A stretch of 64,000 bases of DNA from Microbulbifer agarilyticus (GTDB taxonomy: Bacteria > Pseudomonadota > Gammaproteobacteria > Pseudomonadales > Cellvibrionaceae). Positions 47,215-58,600 of this stretch are shown one piece after another. Position 1 is the first letter of the stretch. Each line of letters begins with the position of its first letter. Location: contig NZ_JAHVKO010000006.1 in NCBI RefSeq assembly GCF_019800665.1, forward strand, positions 62,001 through 126,000, written 5' to 3'. The notes beneath the pieces were generated by a model that worked only from the letters and a program-made list of their open reading frames with translations, searched no databases and was not told where the DNA came from. A program made the position numbers and the translations under genes.

Positions 47215-47691
47215 TTACCACCAGTCCCGGCTCAGGTTGCAGTGCCGACTGGTCGCCATAAGACGGTCGAAATCTCCTCCATCCAGTGCCACCAGTGATT
47301 CATGATCGCCCGATTCCAGATAGATTGTGTCGCGCCTGTCCAGTCCAGTATCAACCAATGTCGTCAGTCCATATGCCTGACCCAGTGGTGGCAGGGCGCC
47401 GAGTTCACAATCGCTGAAGATGTTGCTGAATTCTGACTCGCTCACCATTTCCAGCTGGTTGCGTCCCGTTTCATCGCGCACCGCTCGCATATCCAAGCCG
47501 CTGCTTGCGGGTATGACCACCATAACCATGCCCTGGTCGTCCTTTAGCAGGATCGCCTTTGCCACCCGGTCTTCACGAACATCCGCTTTGTGCGCGCTTT
47601 CACGGCTGGTCGCGCTGTGTTCATGGGGAATCACCCGGTAGTGGACGGAATGGTTATCAAGGTATCGACTGACAGTGGGTGCCATGGTCAT
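47215..47691 (-). CDS. YbaK/ProX-type aminoacyl-tRNA deacylase family protein
   Basis: Members of this family hydrolyse mischarged tRNAs such as Ala- or Cys-tRNA(Pro). The 158-residue protein has the N-terminal VSRYLDNHSVHYRVIPHEHS, then RVAKAILLKDDQGMVMVVIPA with the conserved Lys, SESEFSNIFSDCELGALPPLG and the C-terminal YLESGDHESLVAL. ATG 47691 is used because AGGAGG lies seven bases upstream on the minus strand; ATG 47685 is possible. The exact substrate is not shown by the sequence. Confidence 0.85.
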   Translation of the reverse strand: MTMAPTVSRYLDNHSVHYRVIPHEHSATSRESAHKADVREDRVAKAILLKDDQGMVMVVIPASSGLDMRAVRDETGRNQLEMVSESEFSNIFSDCELGALPPLGQAYGLTTLVDTGLDRRDTIYLESGDHESLVALDGGDFDRLMATSRHCNLSRDWW

Positions 47692-47857
47692 GACTTGTCC
47701 CTCCTGTGTAACGCTTTACTGCTTGCTATAACAGTTTAGTTTCCCGCCCTTGCTCTGAAAGGCCGGCGTGCATCCTTCTGCACTTCCATCCACAGCACGA
47801 CCGGCGTATGCGAACTGGCGCCAGATATCGAGATTGTGATAGCCGAGAAGAATAGAA

Positions 47858-50596
47858 TCAGGCTGGCTTGGTGAGCTCTTTCAAAAGCTGTCGGTGGCGC
47901 CCGATGATGGGTGCATCCAGCGGGAAAATACTTTCGTAAGTTTCTATCAGCCGTTTACAGATCTCTATCGCACGCGATGTATCGCCTTGGGCAAGCGCGA
48001 TACGCATTTCTGTTTCATCGTTTTGCAATACGATGGGGTGGTCGTGGCTAAAGGTTTTCAAATTAATATTTTGCGACAGTTGGTTCAGTTCCCGCGCTTC
48101 TTGCAGCTTGCCCCGATGTAGCGCAATACGCGCAAGACGCAGGTTCCAGCTTGCCACCCCATAGTCATCGGCACCGTATTGCACGATGTTTTCCTGCTTC
48201 ACCTGGTTGATCAGTTCAATACCGGCGGAGACATCGCCCGTTATCGCCATCGCCTCGCCGAGATTGGCCCGGGGCAAAAAGGTGGAATCGGAATTGTGTG
48301 GATAAATTTTGCCAAGTATTTCCACGGCGCGTTCCAGATCGGCTCGCGCCAGCGCAAGGTGCCCCAGGTGGAAATTGAAGTAGCCGCGATGATGGTAGAG
48401 TTCGGCTGTGGTCTCCAGCTCGCGCACCTCACCGGCAAGGAATGGATTCAATACATCGGCGGCCGCCTGAAAGTCACCCAGGCGACCCAACAGGCGTGCG
48501 TAAGTGATTGCACTGTGGCGAAAAATCTTGTTTTCGGCACTAAAAATTTTCCCACTCACCTGATAGGCCCGCTGCGCGAGCTCACGGGCTTCCTGCCAGC
48601 GGCCCACGCGCATATAGCTGCGCGCGACAAAACGATAACTGTTGAGCGTGTCGGGGTGGGATTCGCCCAGTAATTTTATGCGCTCAGCGAGTACTGCGGA
48701 TTCGGTTTCCGCGGCCATCGGGAAGTCGGGTTTATTGAAATAGGCGTTGGACAGGCTGTGGTTGTTGGCTAAACCCAGTGCGCCGCCCTGGTCCGGCATT
48801 TGCTGCCAAATATCTTTCGCCGCGTTAAGTATCTCAATGGCGTCATCTGGTGATCCGACCCGCGAGATAAGCTGGCCCTGGCGGTGCAACGCCTGTGCCT
48901 GCAGGTGCTTGTCCGGATGCTGCTCCAGCAGGGTAAATGCCTCTGCAAGTGCCGTAGCGGCGCTATTAACCGCACCGGATTCGCGCTGGTAGCGGCCGAG
49001 CCCGATCAACAGTTCGGCGCGCATATGGGCAGCTTCCATCGCGCTGAATTCTGTCGGCAGTAGTGCGGCGCTATCGAGTTGCTGTAGGGCTTCCTGCTGA
49101 AGTGTCGCGGCCTCGTGGTATTTGCCCACGTTGTAATTCAGCTGTGCAAGCGATTTAAGCAGTTGCGATTTAACGGCGGGATCATTGTCCAGCGTCTCGC
49201 GAATCTTGCGTGCGCCGTCCTGCAAGATTTGATCGACGTTGACTGTAGGGCCCTGGGCTCTTGCAGGTGAGGCCGCTTCAAACATACCGGTCAGCAATGC
49301 CGTCGTGCGTTCCGCGGTATACATCTGCCGCTTGATTTCGCGTTGTGCGTCCAGAAGGCTGTCGCGCTCGGTGCGCAGCTGGTCCGCGAGGTACAAAGAT
49401 GCCGCAAGTCCGAGATTAATCGCCATGACCACAGAGGCGGCGAGGGCGCTGGCGGCGGGGTGGCGGGCAATCACACGGCCCGCACGGTAAAACAAGCTCG
49501 AAGGGGTCGCCAGTACCGGCTCACGGTTCAGGTAGCGCTCAATATCCCGCTGCAGGTCGCGGGCGCTGTCATAGCGTCTTTCCGGCTCTTTGCGCAGTGC
49601 CTTGCTGACAATATTATCCAGGTCACCGCGCAGTGAGCGTCGATCCTGGATTCCCCCTGTGTCCCCTGGTACCCGGCTGGGTGGGGCTGTCTCGGTGTGG
49701 CAAATGGCTTCCACCGCTTGCTCTGCGCTGTTGTTGCCCAGCCCGTGGGGAGAGCGGCCGGTAAGCAGGCAGTACAGCAGCGCGCCCAGTCCATACACGT
49801 CGGTGGCCATGGTGGTCCGTTCACCACGAATTTGTTCCGGGCTCGCATAGGCCAGGGTCATGCCCTGCAGTGCGGTTGCGTTGGTGCGGTCAGCCTCTCC
49901 TTGCAGGGCTTTGCCGATACCAAAATCCAGTAGCTTTACCTGGCCCTGTTCTGTGACCAGCACATTTTCTGGCTTGATATCGCGATGAATAATCAGCTGA
50001 TTGTGGGCATAACTAACCGCCTTACAGACTTCAACAAACAGTTGCAGTCGCGCCCTTAGATTCAATTTTTGGGTAAGGCAATGCTCGTGAATCGCCTTGC
50101 CCGATACGTATTCCATGACCAGATAGGGGCGGCTATCGTCGGTCGCACCGCCGTCGAGCAGGGTTGCAATGTTCGGGTGTTGTAGCTTGGCGAGGATCTG
50201 CCGTTCCTGATGGAAGTGCTTTAACTCTTCTGCGCTCGCAAAGCTCGGCGCTATCTTGATTGCCACCTGCTGGTCATAGCTGCCATCAGCCCTGCGCGCA
50301 CGAAACACGATACCCATGCCGCCCTGACCAATTTCTTCTTCGATTGCAAAAGCACCAAGCTTTTGCCCTGAAGGAATGCTCTGGCTGAGTGTGCGGAGCT
50401 GCTGGCCAATAATATGTGTCTGCTGCGCGTTGATATCGGCCGTATCGTGGAATGTCAGTAACCGCTCGACTTCGCGCTGCTCTTCAGGGCTGGCTTCCGA
50501 GGAGGCGAGGAGCTCGTCACGTTCGCTCACAGGAGCATCGGCGCAGCGGTCGAAAAGATCTTTAACCACCTTCAGGCGGGTTGTGCGGTTGGACAT
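47858..50596 (-). CDS. Membrane Ser/Thr protein kinase with C-terminal TPR-like region
   Basis: The 912-residue protein has an N-terminal helical stretch (1-80), a Hanks-type kinase domain (about 80-360: IGQGGMGIVF, catalytic VAIK K114, IIHRDIKPENVL, LLDFGIGKAL, YASPEQIRGE), one membrane helix near 380-402 (ALAASVVMAINLGLAASLYLA) and a long periplasmic part rich in TPR-like helical repeats. It is seven bases downstream of an ECF sigma factor gene, in the same operon. Kinases of this layout are often paired with such sigma factors; the target here is unknown. The ATG has no clear Shine-Dalgarno site, so translation is probably coupled. Confidence 0.9.
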   Translation of the reverse strand: MSNRTTRLKVVKDLFDRCADAPVSERDELLASSEASPEEQREVERLLTFHDTADINAQQTHIIGQQLRTLSQSIPSGQKLGAFAIEEEIGQGGMGIVFRARRADGSYDQQVAIKIAPSFASAEELKHFHQERQILAKLQHPNIATLLDGGATDDSRPYLVMEYVSGKAIHEHCLTQKLNLRARLQLFVEVCKAVSYAHNQLIIHRDIKPENVLVTEQGQVKLLDFGIGKALQGEADRTNATALQGMTLAYASPEQIRGERTTMATDVYGLGALLYCLLTGRSPHGLGNNSAEQAVEAICHTETAPPSRVPGDTGGIQDRRSLRGDLDNIVSKALRKEPERRYDSARDLQRDIERYLNREPVLATPSSLFYRAGRVIARHPAASALAASVVMAINLGLAASLYLADQLRTERDSLLDAQREIKRQMYTAERTTALLTGMFEAASPARAQGPTVNVDQILQDGARKIRETLDNDPAVKSQLLKSLAQLNYNVGKYHEAATLQQEALQQLDSAALLPTEFSAMEAAHMRAELLIGLGRYQRESGAVNSAATALAEAFTLLEQHPDKHLQAQALHRQGQLISRVGSPDDAIEILNAAKDIWQQMPDQGGALGLANNHSLSNAYFNKPDFPMAAETESAVLAERIKLLGESHPDTLNSYRFVARSYMRVGRWQEARELAQRAYQVSGKIFSAENKIFRHSAITYARLLGRLGDFQAAADVLNPFLAGEVRELETTAELYHHRGYFNFHLGHLALARADLERAVEILGKIYPHNSDSTFLPRANLGEAMAITGDVSAGIELINQVKQENIVQYGADDYGVASWNLRLARIALHRGKLQEARELNQLSQNINLKTFSHDHPIVLQNDETEMRIALAQGDTSRAIEICKRLIETYESIFPLDAPIIGRHRQLLKELTKPA

Positions 50597-50603
50597 AACG
50601 GGA

Positions 50604-51137
50604 TCAGGCTGGGGTGGGGTGGTGGAGCTCTTGCAGGCGATCGGTCAGGAATGCGCGGGCAAATTTCAGTTCGCGCTCCACGGTAGCCACACTGATGTTC
50701 AAAATTTCAGCAACTCTGGCTTGGGTGAAGCCTGCGAGGTAATGCAGTTCGGCAATGCTTTCGAGGCGCTCGCCGATTTGTGACATTTCGGTCAATGTCT
50801 GATCGATAGTCAACAGGCCGAGGTTTACGTCGATATCACCCAGGAGGTTGTCCATCCACACGGTGCGCATGTGCACGCCGTTGCGCTTCTGCGCAGATTT
50901 TGCTCGCGCGTGGTCGACCAGTAAGTGTCGCATAGCCTTGGCCGCGCAGCGGTACAGGTGGGTCCTGCTTTCAAACTGCGCCGGGGATTCAATCAGGCGT
51001 AGACACGCTTCATGTACCACATCCGTGGTCTGCAGGGTTAATCCTGCGGACTGATTTGCGAGGATGCGCCGTGCACAGCGCCGGAGCTCTTCATAGAGCT
51101 GCCCGGTCAGTTCTGGTAATTGTTCGTGCTGGGGCAT
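50604..51137 (-). CDS. RNA polymerase ECF-type sigma factor
   Basis: A 177-residue sigma factor from ATG 51137 (MPQHEQLPELTGQLYEELRR); a TTG at 51206 would add 23 residues. Region 2 is LTLQTTDVVHEACLRLIES and FESRTHLYRCAAKAMRHLLVDHARA; region 4 is LESIAELHYLAGFTQARVAEILNISVATVERELKFARAFL, a helix-turn-helix. The pattern resembles the ECF group found next to Ser/Thr kinases (the Sig-70 X6 type). No anti-sigma factor is seen; the kinase may take that role. Its targets are unknown. Confidence 0.88.
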   Translation of the reverse strand: MPQHEQLPELTGQLYEELRRCARRILANQSAGLTLQTTDVVHEACLRLIESPAQFESRTHLYRCAAKAMRHLLVDHARAKSAQKRNGVHMRTVWMDNLLGDIDVNLGLLTIDQTLTEMSQIGERLESIAELHYLAGFTQARVAEILNISVATVERELKFARAFLTDRLQELHHPTPA

Positions 51138-51737
51138 GTGCTGCTGTTCTTGCTGTGCTTCCGCTAGTACGCCCGTTTTAGATCTTGTGGCAAATATGAT
51201 CAACAAGAATTTTCAAAAAAATTGATTTGTATTGAGGGAATGCGCCTCGCATTTACGTAACTCATTCCAAGGATCTTTTTTTACGCGGGTTTGGTACGGG
51301 CCGCCGGCTTACTAATTTGCGGGACTCACTGCATGTCAAAACAGTATTTCGTGGCGGGGTTGCTGGGTATCTCGGTTTTTTTACTGGTGATTCTTAGTGC
51401 TCGATCAGAAATAGCCGATCGTCCAAGAATGTCTGCTGAGCCCGTAGAACCTGTGGCGGTGGGGAGAGACCGCTGAGCGGGATATTGGCCCCTGCTGGGG
51501 GCGAACTGGCTACCTTCATCAATGGCGTAAAAATGCTGTAAGTGAGAGTGCAAATCTGCGCCACCCCTAACCTGACTTAACTGACATAGTGTTAATAATG
51601 TTGAAAATAATGCTAACCCCGTCACACCAAATTCGTTAAATTGCGCATGTTGATCGCCCCCTCGCTGGTCGCCGGTGGGTAGGAATTAAGAACAGGGTAT
51701 CCGGTGAGATATCCACAAAGGTTTCGAGATATAACTG
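51138..51737. other. 600-base divergent intergenic region before sapC
   Basis: This gap separates the sigma-kinase operon from sapC. It contains a short perfect hairpin (AATGCG/CGCATT around 51239-51253), a second arm pair GGAATG and CATTCC in the same place, and an AT-rich part (about 51570-51650) that must hold the sapC promoter. I cannot assign -35 and -10 elements with confidence. A small possible reading frame is listed separately. Confidence 0.5.
51333..51476 (+). CDS. Possible small membrane protein (47 residues)
   Basis: From ATG 51333 a 47-residue frame encodes an N-terminal membrane helix (FVAGLLGISVFLLVILSAR) and a polar tail. The composition looks like a small membrane protein or signal-anchored peptide, but the ribosome binding site is weak and I recognise no family. 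It could be chance. Confidence 0.3.
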   Translation: MSKQYFVAGLLGISVFLLVILSARSEIADRPRMSAEPVEPVAVGRDR

Positions 51738-52490
51738 ATGAGCGAACTGCTTTTTTACCGTAAGCCGGTGGCCCTTAACCGGGAGAATCACCGCAATCTC
51801 AAGTTTACCCCGGCTAACAAGTTCCTGTTCTCTCGTGAGATCAACTCGGTCCCGCTTACCGGCATAGAGTTCTTTGAAGCCAGTCGGGATCTGCCGATTT
51901 TCTTCAGCCACAATGAGTCCGGCCAGTACTTCCCTCTGGCCCTGTTGTCACTGCGCAACAATCAGCACGCATTGGTTGATGACGATGGCAGCTGGCAAGG
52001 CAGCTACGTACCTGCGTTTATCCGCCGCTACCCCTTTGCGATGACCGACAACCAGACGGTCTGTTTCGATGAGGGATGCGAGCAATTTTCTGAAGAGGCC
52101 GGAGAGCCGCTGTTCGACGAGCAAGGCGAGAACAGCGAGACCTTGAATAACGTCCTCCAGTTCCTGACCAATTTCGACAAATCCTATAAGGCGACCCAAG
52201 AGTTCACGGCGGCCCTTGCCGAGCACAAGCTGTTCAAGGCCTTTGATATGCAGGTTATGGCTGGGGATGGAAAGCCCGTGCGCCTGGAAGGCTTGCACGT
52301 AGTGGACGAGGCCAAACTGCTGGAAGTGGAGCCTGAGCAGGTACAGAGCTGGTTCAAGAGTGGCCAGTTGGCCTGGATCTACGCGCACCTGCACTCCCTC
52401 GGTGCGCTGCGTCAGCTGTCCAAGCAGCAGGCGCAAGCCAACGCAGTTGCCGAAGCGAAAGAGAAAGCCGAGGCCGGCGCATTGAACTAA
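51738..52490 (+). CDS. SapC family protein
   Basis: The 250-residue protein matches the SapC family: SELLFYRKPVALNRENHRNL at the N-terminus, FLFSREINSVPLTGIEFFEA, LPIFFSHNESGQYFPLALLS, YVPAFIRRYPFAM and VCFDEGCEQF. It has no signal peptide. The family is named from a Campylobacter surface-layer locus, and its biochemical role is not settled; in marine gammaproteobacteria members often lie by TonB receptors or tryptophan halogenases. Here it is 193 bases upstream of the giant adhesin, on the same strand, which hints at a role in surface protein export or modification. Confidence 0.85.
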   Translation: MSELLFYRKPVALNRENHRNLKFTPANKFLFSREINSVPLTGIEFFEASRDLPIFFSHNESGQYFPLALLSLRNNQHALVDDDGSWQGSYVPAFIRRYPFAMTDNQTVCFDEGCEQFSEEAGEPLFDEQGENSETLNNVLQFLTNFDKSYKATQEFTAALAEHKLFKAFDMQVMAGDGKPVRLEGLHVVDEAKLLEVEPEQVQSWFKSGQLAWIYAHLHSLGALRQLSKQQAQANAVAEAKEKAEAGALN

Positions 52491-52548
52491 TCGGACTCGC
52501 TGGATATTTCAGCAAAGAAACACCTGGTCAGTATGTTGGGTCAGGTTC

Positions 52549-52594
52549 AAAGCAGTCGTAAGCCGAATTGTCGGCGCGGCTGCTTTGCTGTTTT
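52549..52594 (+). terminator. Possible terminator between sapC and the giant gene
   Basis: AAAGCAG (52549-52555) pairs with CTGCTTT (52580-52586), enclosing an inner stem GCCGA/TCGGC, followed by GCTGTTTT. The stem has mismatches between the two parts, so termination would be partial. Confidence 0.5.
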
Positions 52595-52683
52595 AGCAAG
52601 ATCATAAAAAGGCCGTTTATTTGACGGTCGTACACAAAATTAGAACGACGAAGAAAACCCCTACCGTTTTCAAGGACCAAAGC

Positions 52684-55600
52684 ATGAAACCCTTCCGCCA
52701 CCATATGCTTGCTCGTGCAATTCGCCATGCCGTTCGCGGCAACGGAGCCGAATTGAATCGCAGTAAACGTACGCATAGGGGCAAGCAGCTCACCCTGGGG
52801 GCGCTGCTTTCCGGTGGCGCGGTCAACCTGCTGGCGGCGACACACAATGTTGACGCGGTGGATGCGTTTACCGATGTGGAAGATCTCGGCGGTAACGTCG
52901 AAAAAGTCACCAGCAAGTACAAGAAGGGCTCGGTTGGCGTCAACGTTTTCAATGATTTCGTGGTAGGCGATCTCAACACGGTCAATCTTGAGCTGGACAG
53001 CGATGTTGATCAGCTCGTGAATATCGTGCGTAACAGCCGCCCGGAAGTACACGGTGTGCTGAACAGCTACCAGGACGGAACACTGGGCGGCAACGTTGTA
53101 TTTGCAAGCTCCTACGGTTTTCTTGTGGGGGCGTCAGGGGTCATCAATGTCGGTCAGCTTTCCGTAAGAACGCCCTCGCAAACTGAGATCGAGAGTTGGC
53201 TGGATGTGGGTACTCCGGACTTTTCCGATGAGGGCATTACCGCCCTTGCCAACGACGACTACAGCGTGTCCGCCAGTGGTCTGGTAACCATTTCGGGCAA
53301 AGTTAATACCGCTGACGGTATCGATATCCTCGCAAACGAAGTTGTTGTGGATGCCGGCGCGGTGATGACCGCGGGCAATGCCATTCAGGCGATTTACGTT
53401 GACGCGGCCATGGTGAATGTGGGTGATTTCACTGCACCTACGGCGCTGCAGGTAGAAGGCGGTACCATCACCATTGTCGCCGAGGGCGATGCTACCGTTG
53501 GTGGCGACCTGATGGCCGATGGCGGTATCACCATCAGTGCGGCGGATATTGTTGTTGAGAGTGGTGCGACCATCGATGCGCGGGATGACTCGGTTGCGTC
53601 CGAAGCTGCGACGACGGCGATGTTCGTCGGCGACAACGTGTCGCTGGCAGGTGATGTGCTGGCAAGTGATATCAGCATTATTGCGGATCAAACGGTTACC
53701 GTAACCAGCAATCTGACTGCTCTGGGCAGTATCGGTACCGAGGACGATGAGAATGAATACGTCACCGGTATCGTTGATGTGGATGCTCCGCAATTCAATC
53801 TCGACGCAGGCAGCGATGCCCTGATTCTGGCCGCCACTATTGACGAAAGTGCGGTGACTTCCGCCGGTGCCAGTGACATGGTCATCGTCGGGCAGTTGGA
53901 TGCCTACGATACATTGGATGCGAGCGCAGGCTCAATCGAGATCACCGCGGATAACGTCGTGTCTGGTTCCGATGTGGCGCTGCACGCGAGTGATATCCAG
54001 GTTAGTGGCGGCCTGACTGCTGACGCTACGGCCGCGGACAGCCTCGGGCAGGTATTGCTGGACGGCGACGCCAACTACGATGACCTGGGCAATATCTCCG
54101 CGAGCCGTGTCAAAGTCGTCACCACCAACGATTTTTACCTCACCAGCGATGCCAGCTCGGTATCCAACAGCAGCGGCGATCTCGTGTGGGAGGAATCCTC
54201 CGGCTCGATCGATCTGGATTTTGCGCTGGAGCTTGAAGCGCAGAACCTGCAAACCACATCCGGCCTCACAATTTCCGCCGAGGCAATTGTACTGACCGCG
54301 GGCAATGCCCTTTCGGTAGGCGATCAGCTGGCCGCCACTGGCGAAATCCGTCTGAGCGGTAACACGCTCGATTTCGATTTTTCCCAAATCAGCGCCGATA
54401 TACTGTCGCTGGTGACCAGCAATAACATGGTATTTGCGGCCGCGGCCACCGACAGCGAATACGTGGCAGCAGGGACCGATGACTTCAAGCTGGTGGGGGC
54501 AGTCGACTTCGATGGCGAGCTGAAGCTTTCCGCCGGTGCGATCTCCGTAACCAGCGGCAATTCGATTACCGCAGACAATATTTCCTTCGATTCCGCCGAT
54601 ACGCAAATCAACGGCAGCGCCATTGCCGATGCCGGCGATAGCGACAGCGCGACTTTTGGCACCATCACTCTGGAGCAAAGCGCGCGCTATGCGGACGTGG
54701 GTAACCTCAGCTATTCCGAGCTGGCGCTGGTCACCGACGCGGCCATTGTACTTTCCGATAATGCCTCTGACAGTGCGGTTACCGGCGCTGCAGCGAGCGA
54801 TATTGTCTGGGTGGACAGTGGTGATTTCGATTTCAGCGGTTCCGACATCAGCTTTACCGCCGGCACCCTGACGCTGACCGCAGATACTTCCGTTTCTGCC
54901 GATAACATTAGTCTGGAAGTCGATACCTTCGACACCAGCGGCACGCTCAACGCCACCGGCGATATCATCCTGCGCTCGTCGATCGACGACAGCCTCGACC
55001 TGAGCGGTCTGAATGCGGCAAAGCTTACCCTGGATTCCGATGACCTGACCTGGACCAAGTCGTTGGTATACGGCGGTGATCTGGAATTGATTGCGGATAC
55101 CATCACGGTTTCTTCGGCTACCGATATTGCCGCAGCGAATATTACGCTGGACGGTGACACCATCAATGTAGCGGGCAGCTTGTCCACCGGCGGCGGCGAC
55201 ATCACCATCGACGGTCGCAAAATAACCCTGGAAGATGGCAGCCACCTGGATGCTACGGGTGTTGCGTCCGATGGTGATGTCACCATCACCGCCAGCGACA
55301 AGAGCGAAGTTGGTTATGGCACCGCGAGTGCCACCACCAGCATTACCCTATCCGGTGAAATCGACGCGGCGAACATTACCGCCAAGGCCGAAAGCATCGC
55401 CATCAGCTCCATGTATGCGGAGCTGGGTACGACCCTTGGCGTTAAGTCGGTAGCCCAGCTGCTGGGTGTTGAATTTAACTATATGGAAGCGCTGGCGGAT
55501 GCCACTGTAACCGTGACCGGCACTGCCGACCTCAACGCGACCGATGACATCACCCTGGCTTCTGAATCTCATGCCATGAGTGAATCGCTGGCGGCCGTGC

Positions 55601-58600
55601 TAGGTGGCGCGCCTGCGGGCGTGGCCTTGGCTGGTATTTACAGTCATTCCGATGCGAGCAGTACCACCGAGATTCAATCCGGTGCAGTTGTGCATGCGGG
55701 GCAGGACCTCAGCGTCATCGCGCACAATGAGGCCTACGTGGCAGCCTCCGCCTTTGTTATCCAGGCGCAAAACTCGAACAAGGCCGTGGTTGCCGCGTCC
55801 GTGGGCGAGGGCGATGTAAATGCGACTGCACGCATTGAAAACGGCGCGGATCTGGATGCGGCCAACCTGGTGCTCTCGGCAGAGAACCTGAACCGTTTCT
55901 ACTCCTCATCCAGTGTTTATGGTCTCACCGGCACCCGCTACGGCATCGCAGTGGCCGTGGGTGATTTTGATACCAACGCGACCGCAGAAATGGGCGCGGA
56001 TATTGGTAGTGCCGGCGACAAGGTCGGTAATGTAACCGTGACCGCGCTGGACCGCACCGTAGAGCAGCGCGTGCATTCCGGTGTGAAGATTGGTGCAGGC
56101 AAACTCCTGCGGATGTTTGGTTCCCGACTGATCAAGGGCGCCAGCAAAGTGCAGTCCGGTGCCTCCGGACTGCTTACCAAGTACCTGCCGGAAAGTACTG
56201 AATCTCCGGAAGATAATGGCAAGCCCGGTGAGGTTGAGTGGAAGGGGGGCCTTGCGCTGTCTCTCAACCTGTCTGATCACGAAGCCTACGCGTATCTCGG
56301 CAACAATGTTTCCGGCGCGGATGAAGCACCTACCATCAATGCCAGTGGTGATGTCCTGGTAGCAGCGGGTACCGATCTCGGTACCGACAATGATGCCATC
56401 GGTGGCGGTGATGGCCGCGGTGCGGTGGGTGGTGACCAGGGTGGTTATCGCACCACGGCGCAATCCAGTATTTCCTCGCCGAAAAAGCGCGGCAATGTTG
56501 TCGCCAATGCGGAAAAAAGTGCGGCGCTCGCGTTTAACTTCGCAATCAATGAGGGTGAGGCCGTTGCCGAAGTCGGTGACTACGTTACCGTCAATGCGCA
56601 AAATCTCGGTGTGGTGGCCGAGCAGAAAATGCCGATCGTTTCCACTTACGATCGGTGGGACACCATGTCCGACATCAAGAATAAGTTCACCAGTACCGGC
56701 GGGCTGGAAAGTAATATCCTGACCACCTTTGCCAACTCCGGTGCGAGTGCCGATAAGGAAGCCTACGGCGGCACCGTGAATGTGGTGTGGAACGATATCG
56801 ACACCAAAGCCTGGATCGGCGATAACGCCACCGTTATTACCACCGGCACCGGCAGCTGGAGTGCTGAACGCAAGGTAGAGAGCAATAGCGGCACGCCGGG
56901 TATTCTCGATGATTTCGAACCGTTCAAGACGGTGACCTATACCTTTGACTTTGATGAGTCAGTCTCGGTACGCGCATTCAACCTCATCGAAAGTGCCAAC
57001 GTGGCGGGTAACATTGGCAGTCTCGGCCTGATCCCTAACGCCAACGGTACCAACGAGGAAGGTAAATCCGTTGGTGGCTCTATCGTCTTTGTTCAGCAAA
57101 ACGCGGACGCGGTCGCTGGTATCGGTGAGTCGACGATTACTGCGGCCGGCGATATATCGATTACCGCCGAAACCGACGAACGGCACTTTGTGGTTACCCC
57201 GTCGTCCGGTTGGGGTGCGGGTACCGGCTTTAACGGCGCTATTGCCGTATTGAATTCCGAAGCGCTGACGCACGCCTCACTGAGTAACCGTGCATTCGTT
57301 ACCGCCGAAGATTTGGTTATTGTTGCCGACCATCAAATGGGTAACTGGGCCGCGGGCGGCGCGGTTAACTGGACCACCGGTGAGAGTGCCGTGGGTGTGG
57401 CTATCGCGGTCAACATCACCCAGGGCGACACCAAGGCGTTCATTGGCGACAACTCTGAAGAAGAAGAAAAGGTTTCGTTCAAAAACGATTCCCAGCCTGC
57501 ACCTGACGCACCGTCGGCCCCAGCGCCCATCGAGCGCGCTATTGTTGCGCGCAATGTAGAGGTGCGCAGTAAATCTTCCGGTACCAATGGCAGTTTAGCG
57601 GCGGCGGGTGCGCTGCTGCAGGAGCACACCGACGAGCCGGGTATGTCCACCAAGCTGAAGGGCTGGTTGGATGGCAAGACCGGTGGTCTGGCCAGCAAAA
57701 TTTCCAGCAAGCTATCTGGAAAACACAGCGACGCCAGCAGCAGCGACAGTAGCAGCAAGAGCTCGGTCAATCAGGCCTCCAGTGATGGCTCAAACGGTAG
57801 CTCTTCCGATAGCAGCAATAGTGTGGCCGAGGTTGACGCGGATGCGACCAGCTTTGCCGGTGCGGGCAGTGTAACGGTTTCTGTTTCCAATCTGGACGCC
57901 AAGTCCATCGTTGACGGTGCGAATATTCGCGCACACAGCGGCGCTGGCGATGAAGTGAATCTCGATATTCAGGCGCTGCAGAAAATTGTATCGGCCTCTG
58001 CCTCCGGTTCGGCGGCGGTCAACCTGTCCCAGTCCCCGTCTACACCCAACAGTAAGGCAATGGCCGGTGCCATTGCTTACCAGATTACCTTCAATGATGC
58101 GCTGGCGTGGTTGGTGGATTCCGACGTGGTGGATGCTGGCGATGTCGCCGTGCAGGCGCTGCACGGTGGCGACCTGACCTCCATTGGCCTGGCGCTGGCG
58201 GTGGACAAACCATCGCAGGGTGGCAAGTCCACTTCTGCGGGACTTTCCATTTCCGGTGCCATGGTGCGCGATGGTACATCCGCGCGCGTCGAAGGTTCCT
58301 CAATCAGTTCCAGTGAAGGTGGTGATGAAAATCTGGAGGTGACCGCCTATAACAACACCGATGTCGGTGTGGGTGGCGGTACGCTGTATGCCGGCGGTCA
58401 GCAAGGTTTTGGCCTGGCGATTACCTATGCGGATATTGATGATCCCGCCGACCTGATTGGCGACAGCAACCCGGATGGCAACAATATCTGGAGCAGTGCA
58501 TACAACGAAGACGTGTACAGCGGCAAAGCAGTGGAAGCCGTGGTTACCGACTACTCCGGTACCAGAAGCGAAATTAATGATTTCCAGAATGTCGATATCA

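Noticed and set aside
53932..55245. A 437-codon minus-strand frame in the adhesin
   Set aside because: Same reason: shadow of a repetitive, biased coding strand.
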